64,000 bases of DNA, from assembly GCF_028737195.1 (NCBI RefSeq), contig NZ_JAQZAJ010000005.1, positions 1 through 64,000 of the forward strand. The letters are read 5' to 3'. The position numbers and the translations under genes were made by a program. Numbering within the stretch: position 1 is the stretch's first letter; each line of letters begins with the position of its first letter. This stretch comes from Pseudovibrio exalbescens. Its GTDB lineage: Bacteria > Pseudomonadota > Alphaproteobacteria > Rhizobiales > Stappiaceae. Below, piece after piece: positions 1-10,900 of the stretch. Under the pieces are notes generated by a model. The model ran no database searches, was not told the origin of the DNA, and worked only from the letters and a program-made list of their open reading frames with translations.

Positions 1-68
1 CACCCAAAACCCAATGTGGAAACACAAAATCAAAACCAAAACACAACGAGCGCACACACTCCCACAAC

Positions 69-3000
69 CGTCATGCCGGACAAGGCGAGCACAGACAGCG
101 CACACATAACCCCTCCCACAAAACCGCTCTCCCCAGCCCAACCGCAACCGCCCTCACCTGGAGAGCCGCACATCTGGATCCCGGGTCAAGCCCGGGATGA
201 CAACCGAAAAAGGTGGCGGAGACTGAAGCAGAATGACAGGAGCCCTCAACGTGTCGCAGAGGGCGGGACAATCCCACAGACTGAACAAAGGATCATTTAA
301 AACAGCCGTGCACGGCATCCGGAGCGCTATCAGAGATGGCGTGCGGCAGGTTCGACGGCGGCTGGGCAGCCGGCAGCAGGCGGGAGGCCGCTAGGCAGCG
401 GGCCCGCGTTGAAGCAGTCGGCGCACGATGTAACAAGGCGGATTGCTAGCGAGAGCAAAGTAGGGCGAATGTCTGCAAGACAGCCGTGTAGAAAGCCGAA
501 CCGATCGGCCAAACCACCACCGTCATGCCGGACAAGGCGAGCGCAGCGAGACGCTGATCCGGTATCCAGCACAGAGCAACTGCGGAGCGGAGAAACCAAA
601 GCCGCTGCCGGCAGCAACGAGGCCCAAACGGTATTGCTGCCCAAAAAATGGCTGGTAAGCGGACGTGCAGCACGCAATCCGCGGGCGGAAGATCGGCACG
701 CAAACCGCCACCGCGAGACCGGGCAAATGCTCAGGCCCCAGCGCTAAGCCTCCAACCAACCACCGCCCTCTCTCGCCGAACCGCCCATCTGGATCCCGGG
801 TCAAGCCCGGGATGACAGGCAAGCGCGTGGGGCGGAGGACCAATGGGAGGGTGAGGCGAAGGGAGCAGAGTAAGGCCCCCGACGTGCTAACGAAGAATGC
901 CCCCAGCACTCGAACAAAGCGTCATTTAAAACAACCGCGCATGGCATTCGGCGGCCGATCATGGATGACGTGCAGCAGGTGGGAGGGAGCGGGGCAGCGG
1001 GCCGCATTCAAGCAGTCGCCGCACGATGTAACACGGCGGGCCGCAAGCGATAGCAAAGTGGGGCAGAGGACAGCAACACAGCCGTGTAGAAAGCCGAACC
1101 GCTCCCCCCCACCACCGTCATGCCGGACAAGGCGAGCGCAGCGAGACGCAGATCCGGTATCCAGCGCAAAACAAAAAGCAACTGCGGAGCGGAGAAACGA
1201 AGGCCGCCGGCTATGGCGACGTGGCCCAAACGGTATTGCTGCCCAGTCGGTCCGCGAACAGCGGACGCGCAGCACGCAATCCGCGGGCGGAAGATCAGCA
1301 CGCAAACCGCCTCCGCGAGGCCGGGCAAATGACAAACCAGCAAGCGTAATGCCTCTAACCAACAACCGCCCCCTCCTGCCGAACCGCCCATCTGGATCCC
1401 GGGTCAAGCCCGGGATGACAGCCGAGGGAACAAGGCCGGGATGATCGCCGCGAGCGGGAGGCGGAGGGAGACGGGGCGGACGCAGAAGACGCAGAATAGT
1501 AAGAGGCAAAGCTGACCAAGAGGAGCGGCTCCCAAGGCTGGACAGAGCGTCATTTTAAACAGTCGCGCATGGCATTCGGCGGCCGATCACGGATGGCAGG
1601 CTGCAGGTTTGACGGCGGCTGGGCAGCCGGCCTGCGTTCAAGCAATAGGCGCTCGGGCGAACACCGCAGGTTGCCATTGAGGGGACAGAGCTGCTGAATG
1701 GAAAGCCTAACCGCTCAACCCACCCACAACCGTCATGCCGGACAAGGTGAGCGCAGCGAGACGCCGATCCGGTATCCAGCGCAAAATAAAAAGAAACTAC
1801 GGACCAGAGAAGTGTGGCCGCTGGCGGGCGCATCACTGCCCAAAATATGCGGGACCAGCGGACACGCGGCACGCGACCCTGTCTGCGTGGGTCCGGAAAA
1901 GAGTAAAGTCAGCAAACGCTCAGCCAGCCAGCGATCCGCCTCCAAATAACAACCGCCCTCTCCTGCCGAGCCGCACAGCTGGATCCCGGGTCAAGCCCGG
2001 GATGAGAACCCAGAGCATGAGGCGGAGGACGTCGAATAAGAGGAGGCCTCGACGTGTCGCAGAGAGCGGGACAATCCCACAGACTGAACAAAGCGTCATT
2101 TTAAACAGCCGCGCATGGCATCCAGAGCGCTATCAGAGATGGCGAGCAGCAGGTGGGAGGGAGCGGGGCAGCGGGCCGCATTCAAGCAGTCGCCGCACGA
2201 TGTAACACGGCGGATTGCTATTGAGGGGACAGAGGGGCAGAGCGGCGGAATGAAAAGCCGGGCCTGCAAGCCACCCCAACACCGTCATGCCGGACAAGGT
2301 GAGCGCAGCGAGACGCAGATCCGGTATCCAGCGCAAAACAAAAACATCTCTGCCAATCACGCCTCAAATTGGATTAGGAACGCGGAAAACAACTCGCACT
2401 CGTGAGATTAAGGGGGACAGCAAACTCTGGACTGCACCTAACGCCACCCTCACCGTGCGCAGGACGACAAGCATTCTGCAATTACAACGCAGCCGCGGGA
2501 CGCGTCTACTTGTCCCCCTTTCAAGCCAAACCCATGGAAGGCTCGCCTTAGCCAAGCGCGAAAAACTTATCCCCCTCTCCTCCTCTCGCGGCAGGACAAT
2601 GCAATAATGCAGAGGAGAGGAAAAGAGCCGCTGCCCGAACAAAAGATATCCCCTTGCCACGACCGCAACTGACCGCGAGTGTGCCGCACGCAAAACAGCA
2701 TAACCTGCGGGAATAACCCATGCGTTCAATTTGCGTTGCTTTGCACGAAACGCGGATTTTAAGCATCAACGCACGCAAACACAGAAGCGCTCCTGCAAAC
2801 CCCGACCACCAAACGCCCTCACCTGCCGAACCACACAACTGCATCCCGGGTCAAGTCCGGGATGACAACCGAGAGCATGTGGCGCAGGTGGAAGGACCAA
2901 CGGGAGAGTAATGCGGAAGGAGCAGAGTAAGGCCCAATGTGCTAACGAAGAATGCCCCAGCACTTGAACAAAGCGTCATTTTATACAGCCGCACATGACA

Positions 3001-3329
3001 TCCAACAGGCCACTCCGTGGGGTGTGCGGGCACTAAGCCTGCAGTCAACCAGACAGGCAGCGCGCGTTCAAGCAGTCGCCGCACGATGTAACACGGCGGG
3101 CCACAAGCGAGAGCAAAGTGGGGCAGAGCGCAGCAACGCAGCTGAATGGAAAGCCAAGCCGGCAACCACCGCCCCCACTCGCCGAACGCAGAACTGGATC
3201 CCGGGTCAAGCCCGGGATGACAGCCAATAGATGAAGCAGACGAAGAGCTAAACAGATATCCGATAAACCAAACCACAACCGTCATGCCGGACAAGGCGAG
3301 CGCAGCGAGACGCAGATCCGGTATCCCGC
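69..3329. repeat. Family B repeat, five full copies and one partial
   Basis: A 50-bp element begins CGTCATGCCGGACAAGG and ends GATCCGGTATCCAGC. The CCGGA near its left end and TCCGG near its right end could pair around a GAGCGCAGCGAGAC centre. Full copies lie at 521-570, 1116-1165, 1731-1780, 2283-2332 and 3280-3329; a decayed copy starts near 69. Most are followed by GCAAAA and an A-rich tail. All are in the same orientation. Confidence 0.8.
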
Positions 3330-3910
3330 GCAAAACAAAAAGCATCTGCGGTGCCGGGATGACCGACGAGAGACGGGGCGGAGGCGGACGCAGAAGACGC
3401 AGAATAGTAAGAGGCAAAGCTGACCAAGAGCCGTGACTCAAAAGAGCTTAACAGAGCATCATTTAAAACAATCGCACATGACATCCGACAGGCCACTCAG
3501 TAGGGCGGGCAGGCAACACACCCTCAAACGGCGCGGGTCGGAACAAGAGTAAAGTCAGCAAACGCTCAGCCAGCAAAAGCTCTGCCTTCACCCAACCACC
3601 GCCCTCACCTGCCGAACCACACACAACTGGATCCCGGGTCAAGCCCGGGATGACAGCGCTGAGATAGGGCAGTGAGAGCAGAGGTTGGGATGACCAATGG
3701 GAGAGTAAGGCGAAAGGAGCAGAGTAAGGCCCCCGACGTGCTAACGCAGAATGCCCCCAGCACTTGAACAAAGCGTCATTTAAAACATACACACATGACA
3801 TCCAACAGGCCACTCCGTGGGGTGTGCAGGCACTAAGCCTGCAGTCAGCCAGACAGGCAGCACGCGTTCAAGCAATCGGCGCACGATCTAACACGGCGGG
3901 CCGAAAGCGT
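282..3910. repeat. Family C and D repeats linking the A and B elements
   Basis: Family C is about 55-60 bp, with core GAACAAAGCGTCATTT followed by AAACA and GCATGGCATCC or close variants; seven copies start near 282, 911, 1541, 2081, 2964, 3452 and 3760. Family D is about 45-60 bp with core CAAGCAGTCGCCGCACGATG followed by TAACACGGCGG; six copies start near 409, 1007, 1633, 2181, 3066 and 3865. D lies about 100 bp after C in nearly every unit, so the two move as one block. Confidence 0.75.
2410..2520. repeat. REPIN-like inverted repeat
   Basis: AAGGGGGACA at 2410-2419 is matched exactly by its reverse complement TGTCCCCCTT at 2511-2520, 91 bp away. The pair sits where unit four of the array is longer than the others, between its B and A elements. 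Paired short GC-rich repeats at about this spacing resemble REP doublets (REPINs). No REP-associated transposase is seen in the window. Confidence 0.5.
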
Positions 3911-4309
3911 GAGGACAGTGGGACAGAGGGCAGCAAGACAGCTGTGTGAGAAGCCGAGCCGGCAACCACCGCCCTCTCCTGTCGAACCACCTATCTGGAT
4001 CCCGGGTCAAGGCCGGGATGATCGCCGAAAGATGGGGCGGTGAGAGCAGAGGTTGGGATGAACAATGGGAGAGTAAGACGGAAGGAACAGTGCTGAGCGT
4101 CTACTGCCCAAACGCTCAACCAGCCAGCGCTAAGACTCCAAACAACCACCGCCCTCTCCCGCCGAGCCAAACAGCTGGATCCCGAGTCAAGCCCAGAATG
4201 ACAGGCAACAGGGAGGGGTGAGATGACCAACGTTGGAGAGTGAGGCGGAAACAGAGATTGGGATCACGGCCATAGGGCAGCACTTTCCAACCGCTCGCCA
4301 AAACACCTG

Positions 4310-4510
4310 CCCAATTCATAGCCCCACCGCTTACCAAACCGCTTACCAAACCGCTCGCCCAGCCGCCTCCCCAACTGTTCGTCCGACCACTTGCCCAACT
4401 ACTCGCACAACTCCACGCCAACCGCTTGCCCAACTCCACGCCCAACTGCTCGCTCCCCCGCTCAGCCAACTGCACGCCAAACTACTCGCCCAACCGATTG
4501 CGCTGCTGTT
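4310..4510. repeat. Degenerate 12-bp tandem repeat
   Basis: About 200 bp are filled with variants of a 12-bp unit close to CCAACTGCTCGC, with frequent drift such as CCAAACCGCTTA and CCAACTCCACGC. Read on the reverse strand the same DNA gives a four-residue periodic peptide (WASG/LVSG-like). Because the periodicity is in the DNA and the frames are open on both strands, I treat it as a minisatellite and not as a gene. Confidence 0.7.
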
Positions 4511-4984
4511 TACCCAGCAAATGAACAGGCATGCTTCCTGCATTAGCGCCAGAAAGTTCATAGGGCAGTGATCAGAGGGACCCAAAAGACCCCAGAAGCC
4601 CAAGAAAAAACATCGGCGCTACGGAAAAAAAGCAGGGCGCGCCCCGCACAGCCAGCAGAGAGCGGCTTGGCCTTTGCAAAAGGCAAATGGCGCCCAACAG
4701 CCCGCAGAGGCTTTGATAAAAGAGAACAATTTGCCCTGAACGGCGGCAACGGCAACAGGCGCTGTGTGCGCCACAGGTGAACCCAGGTACTTCCGGGCAC
4801 CGGCTCCATGGCAGGCACTTGGGATGTTTCGCGCGCATTGTTGCATCTTGCAAACATCCCCACGAGGCGTGCCTGACAAGGGAGCGTGACAGGAAACACG
4901 GTGAATAGAGATGGGCGAAGGCTTTCTCCCGACAAACAAGTAAACCCAAACAAAACCTTAGAGTACAGTTTCGAGAGTAACAGA

Positions 4985-7900
4985 ATGGCTGATAACAACG
5001 AACAACTTAACGCCACTGAACAGGACCGAGACAACAAGAGCACGCAGGGATCGGTAGACAATGCCGGATCTGCTTACACCAATAGTGCTGTGACCGGCAT
5101 TTTGGAAAGTGAGCAAGGCGTAAAGACTATCGGTATTGGTCCCCTAGTTGATTTTGACTATTACCGCAGCATCACAGAGCAAGGCGGAGAGGCGCACGAA
5201 AGCAGCCTTGGCGACAGGCCCAGCGCAGGCCAGATCATCATTGAGTTTGGCTATTTGCCGCCCTACTCCGCTGTCAACCTGGGCAGCTTGAACGAGAACG
5301 GCATCTGGATGGGCACCCTGGAAGAAGCGGCGGCGCTGGAATTGCAACTGCCCTCTGATTTTACAGGGTTTGTGGTTGGCTCAGTGCCACTGACCCATGA
5401 GGGGGACGTTTCCCGAGGCGTCTTTCACATGGAAGTTGGCAACCCCAGTACAGGAACGCTTGCTGCTTCGGCGGGTCAAGGAGCGGGTGCCGACGGTGCC
5501 GCAACCGTTTCCATGGCAGAGGCCCTCGGTCTTGTTGGAGAACAACTGACAGACCTTGAAAATGCAGAGAGCGTCTCCATTCGCCTGCAAGGCCTACCAG
5601 GTGAAACCAGCTCCAGCGATGGCGAGCAATATGCAGACGGAAGCTGGGTGTTTTCCGGCACAGGCGCGCAAGTTGCAGGCATGTCGCTCACATTCGGCGC
5701 GGGTTCACAGTTTGGGGCGTTCACATTTCAGATTACCAAGGCCTACGCCCATGGCTATGAGGCTTTCATTCCGCTTGAGGCGTTTGATCCTGTAGAGGGT
5801 GATGTGGTGGTGGGCGTGACCGCAGCCATGGACCTTTCCGGTTCCAAGCCGACCATAGCCTTGCAGGAGACCGATGCGGGCAACGCGCCGTTGCAGGTGC
5901 GGCTTTCGGACTATCTTGGCATGCGGGTGGAGGATGACGACGGGTCGGAATCCCTGATCACGGTGGAAGTGCGCCTGAGCGGTCTGCCCGATGGTGCCCG
6001 GTTTTCAACGGATGGGGGGACGAGTTTTTCAAGCGCGGCCATCTCCGGCGGGTCACTAAGCTACAAAGGCCCGGCGGAAGTCTTTGGCAAACTGGTTCTG
6101 GAAATTCCAGCGGACTATGCCAGCGCAGGTGCCATCAAGGGACTGTTCTCGGCCTATTCTGATGAATATGGCCGGGCAACGCAGGGCTTTGACATTCGTG
6201 TCAAGCCAGAGGCGGACATTGAGCTTTCCGCTGAGAACGTGACGGCAGCAGAAGCGGCCAGCGGTGGCACGACGGTGCAACTGGCGATCTCCGCAAACAT
6301 TACCGATGCAGACGGCTCCGAAGGCCATGGCGACACCCCGAACACCGTGACCATTCTGTTTGACCGCCTGCCGGACGGGACCTCCGCCAACACCGGCACG
6401 CTGGACATGGGGGCACTGAAATGGACAGGATCGATCAACGAAGCCAAAGCGTTGGCGCTGACCTTCCCTGAAAACTATTCCACCACCGCCAAGCAGGTAA
6501 CATTTGGCGACAACCTGATTATCAACGGCTCCTTTGAAGACACCTATGTGGAGGCTACCGGTTGGGGCTCTTTCGTGGGCGGAGACGGTGTGCCCGGCTG
6601 GACGGGCGAGCGGGTCGAGATTCAAAACACGCACTGGGGGCACGCGGCCTCCAACGGCCAGCAATGGATGGAGCTGGACGCGGAACGAGGGGTGGACTCC
6701 GTCCACCAAGACGTGAAAACCGAGGCAGGCACGCAATACCAGCTTTCGTTCGATGTATCGACGCGGTTTTACAACACCAGCACCTTTGATGTGAGCTGGA
6801 ATGGCGAGGTGATCTCCACCGTTGTGCCGGAAGGGCGGCAATGGGAAACCATTACGCTGACCGTGGAAGGCACGGGCGGAATGGACCGGCTGACCTTTAC
6901 AGAGCTTGCCTCACAAAACAGCGCGTTCGGAGCGTTCATCGACAATGTGAAGCTTTTTGAAGCGGTGGTGATGGAAGATGCGCCCATCGTGATGCGCACC
7001 ACGGTGATGACGCCGGAAGGGGCAGAGCGCACCATTTCAACGCTGGAAGTCACCCCCACGCAGGACATCAAGATAGAGGCCAAAGACGCAGCCTACACCG
7101 AAGGAGATGCACCGCTGACGGTGATGGTTGGCGACCTTGTCTCGGTGAAGGTGACCGATGCGGATGGCTCGGAAGTACTGGAGAGCATTTCCGTCACGCT
7201 CAACGGCCTTCCAGAGGGCACTCAGGTGAGCGCAGGTACTTTGGCCCCAGATGGCAGCTTCAGCTGGACCGGCACACAGGTAGAATTTGCGGACCTGAGC
7301 CTGACATTGCCCAAGGATTTTTCAACGGCAAATCCCGCCGCAACACTCAGCGGCACGGCCTCTGCAATCTCCAACGAAGGCACAAGCAGTGTGACGCCGT
7401 TCAGCCTGACAGTGGCTGCAGAAGGAGACATTTCGGTTGGGCTGACAGATGCGGTGGATACCTCTGGCGGCTCCCCTGTTATTGCGCTTAGCGAAACGGA
7501 CAGTGGCGCAGATGCCCTTCTGGTGCATCTGGGTGACTATTTCACCGCGCAAGCGACAGACACTGATGGCTCCGAAAGCCTTGCCACCATCGCCTTTGAG
7601 ATCTTCGATCTGCCGGAAGGCACGCTGCTTTCCAAGGATGGCGGCGAGACGTTTTCCAGCGCAAACATGCTGGGCAACTCACTGAGCTACCATGGTGCGG
7701 CAAGCACACTGGCCAATCTGGTGTTGGCGCTGCCAGCGGATTATTCCAGCACAAACCCGTTGAGCGACATTCAGGGTGTTTTCACCGCGACCACAGATGA
7801 AGGCGGCGAGGAAAGCATCAGCTTTGGGGTGACTGTGGCCCATGAGGCGGACATTGAGCTGACTTCTGATGATGTGAGCGGGACGGAAGATGCCTCTGGC

Positions 7901-10900
7901 GCAGGCACCGCGGTAAAGCTGGGTATCTCAGCAGCGATTACGGACCGCGACGCATCTGAAGGTACGGCGGACACGCCGGATACGGTGACCATAACCTTTG
8001 ATCGCTTGCCGGAAGGCACCACCGCAAACGGCGGCGCGCTGGATGTGGCTGGTCTGACGTGGACCGGCTCCGTGAACGAAGCCAACGCGCTGACCCTGAC
8101 GTTTCCGGAACACTTTGCAAGCACACACCACTGGGAGGCGACCGGCGAGAACCTGATCGTCAACGGTTCTTTTGAGGCAGACAGTCTGGATGGACAAGTT
8201 TGGAAGGCGTTCAGCGCTGAGCAGAACCTGACGGGCTGGTCGGGTGGCGATATGGAGCTACAAAAGACCAGCTGGATCGGTACGGCCAGCGACGGCGAGC
8301 AATGGCTGGAGCTGGATGCAGAACGGGGTCTGGACAGCATCTCGCAGGAAGTGCAGACCGAAGAAGGCCAAGTCTACCTTCTGAGCTTTGACGTTTCCGC
8401 CAAGTTCCTCTGGACCAGCACTTTCGATGTGAGCTGGAACGATACGGTGATTTCAACGGTGGTGCCGGAAGGGCGCGACTGGGTGACAATCACCTTGCAA
8501 GTGGAAGGCACCGGCGGCCTGGATCGGCTGACGTTCTCGGAACTGGACACCCAGAACGATGCCCTCGGGGCGCTGTTGGACAACGTGCGGCTTACCAAGG
8601 CAGAGTTGATTGAAGATGGGCCGATCCGCTACACCACCACGGTAACGACCCCGGAAGGGCAAATGACAGCGGACGCAACGCTGACGGTGGAAGCGACCCA
8701 GGACATTTCCGTGGTGACAGAGGACGTGCGGCTTTCGGAGAGCGATGAGGCAATCCGCTTCACGCTTTCGGACCACGCGCGGGTTGCGGTGCTGGACAGC
8801 GACCTTTCCGAGAACATTACGCGGGTAGATGTGGAGCTTCACGGCCTGCCCGCAGGTTCGGTGCCCAGCGCCGGAGAGATTTCTGCTGAGGGTGTCTTCA
8901 CATTCTCAGGGAGCCTTCACGACTATTTGGCCCTTGAGTTCACCCTACCCAAGGACTTTTCGACGGAAAATCCGGCAACACAAATTACGGGTAGCATCTG
9001 GGCCCAGTCCAATGAAGGGTCAAGCGCAACCCAGCCCATCAGCATTTTTGTGAGTGCGGAGGCAGACCTTGCCTTCGACTATACGCAGGCCATGGACACC
9101 TCTGGCGAGGATGCGCAAGTGATGCTTGCGGAAACAGACAGTGGCGGCGACGCGGTTTTGGTGACGCTTGCCGATTACTTTTCTGCCGCAGCAACAGATG
9201 CGGATGGCTCTGAAGCGCTCACCACGCTGACGCTGAATCTCACCGGTTTGCCTCACGGAACGCAGTTCTCCACCGACGGCGGGGCCACGTTTATGGAAGG
9301 TGTGGTTTCGGACGGCGCGGTGAATTACACAGGACCAGCAGCGACCCTTGCGGGTCTGGTATTGGCTCTGCCGCCGATTTCACCGCAAAGCGATGAGCTA
9401 TCCGTCTTTGGTGATTTGACCATGCGCACGGATGAGGGCGGCGAGAAAACGCTGGCCTTCAAGATCGGCAATGATCGGATCATGGAGGACGCAACCGGAA
9501 CAGAAGACGGAGATGGTCAGGGCGTTACCATTGACGTTGGCTTTTCGGCAAGTGCAGTACACCTTGGCCAATTGGGCGCGGACTGGAACGCGGAGGATGC
9601 GGTCACCATTACCTTTGACCGCTTGCCCGATGGCACCACCGCCAATGGCGGAACACTGGACCTTGGCGCGCTCACATGGACCGGCACCGTGAACGAGGCC
9701 AACGCCCTCGCCCTCACCTTCCCTGAAGACTATTCCACCACCAACCGGGGCGATATCTCCGGTGAGAACCTGATATTCAACGGCTCGTTCGAAACTGTTG
9801 ATCTGGGCGGCAAGGTGTGGGGCTCCTTCGTGGATGGTGTTGGCGTAGCCGGCTGGAGCGGTGGCCGAATTGAGATCCAGAACACCGGGGTTGGCATCAA
9901 CGCGACCGACGGCAACCAGTTCATGGAGCTGGATGCGGAACGGGAGGTGGACACGGTCTATCAGGACATTCAAACCGAGGCCGGTGGCACTTATCAGCTT
10001 ACCTTTGATGTGGCAACGCGGGTGTGGGAATCCAGCGCCTTCGATGTGACGTGGAACGGCGAGACCATTGCCTCTGTGAACCCGCAATGGGGCAAGGGCT
10101 GGTCAACAATCAGCTTGCAGGTGGAAGGCACCGGCGGGCTGGACCGGTTGGCGTTTACAGAACATGCAGCGCTGAACAACGCCTTTGGCGCACTGATCGA
10201 CAACGTGGAGCTTTATCGAACCGGGTTGGTCGAGAGCAAGCCCATCGCCCTTTCGACGGTGATTGAAGGGGCAGAAGGCCAGCTGGCCTTCGAAACATCG
10301 CTCTCGATTGAGCCGACCGTTGACATCAACATCGAGACCCGTGATTTCCACCTGACGGAAACGGACAGCGCGATCACCGTGAACCTTGCCGACAACATCG
10401 CCGTGATTGCAACGGACGCGGACGGCTCGGAACTGATCGAGAGCATCACCCTTGTGATGGAAGGCCTGCCGTCTGGTGCCGCGGTAAACATTGGCGAGAT
10501 CGATGGCAGCGGCACTTTCCGCTTTACAGGTTCGCCAAGCGCGTTCGACACCATCGTGCTGACGCTCCCGGCTGACTATGCCACACAGTCGGACAAGGGG
10601 CCGCTGGTGGGTGAAGTCACCGCAACTTCCAACGAGGGCATCAGCACCGCAACGCCGTTCAAGCTGCGTGTTGACGTGGAAGGCGATGTTTCTCTTGGGT
10701 ATGCGCAAGCGATGGAGACCTCAGGCGAGGTGGCGACCATTGCCCTTACAGAGACGGATCGCACCGGCGCGGGCCTTGAAATCAAGCTCGACGATTACTT
10801 CGACGGAGCGGCGACGGATCTTGATGGCTCGGAGAGCATTGAAACGATTGCGCTGGAGATGTCAGGGCTGCCGCAGAGCACCCAGATCTCCACCAATGGA

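Larger units (their letters stand above)
174..4203. repeat. Family A palindromic repeat, nine copies
   Basis: A 29-bp element has arms ATCCCGGG and CCCGGGAT around a TCAAG loop, flanked by CTGG and GACA. Copies lie at 174-202, 789-817, 1392-1420, 1979-2007, 2839-2867, 3194-3222, 3627-3655, 3995-4021 and 4175-4203. The last two and the 2839 copy carry substitutions that weaken the stem. All copies have the same orientation. Similar CCCGGG-TCAAG-CCCGGG palindromes are common as dispersed intergenic elements in alphaproteobacteria. The direct tandem layout here is unusual. Confidence 0.85.
1..4240. repeat. Higher-order direct repeat array (~600-bp units)
   Basis: No convincing gene is visible in this stretch. 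Four repeat families, here called C, D, B and A, recur in the same order. C begins near 282, 911, 1541, 2081, 2964, 3452 and 3760; D near 409, 1007, 1633, 2181, 3066 and 3865; B near 521, 1116, 1731, 2283 and 3280; A near 174, 789, 1392, 1979, 2839, 3194, 3627, 3995 and 4175. The first three A-to-A distances are 615, 603 and 587 bp, so the left half is a diverged tandem array of whole units. The right half is shorter and rearranged, with A before B near 3194-3330. Open frames here are made of repeat sequence and run on both strands, so they are not called. Confidence 0.85.

Noticed and set aside
1-4240. Possible CRISPR array
   Set aside because: The recurring unit is about 600 bp and made of several families. 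There are no short identical repeats with unique 30-40 bp spacers, and no cas genes.
16-4571. Many open frames of 60-260 codons on both strands
   Set aside because: They are built from the repeat families, overlap each other in several frames and lack consistent ribosome binding sites or family resemblance.
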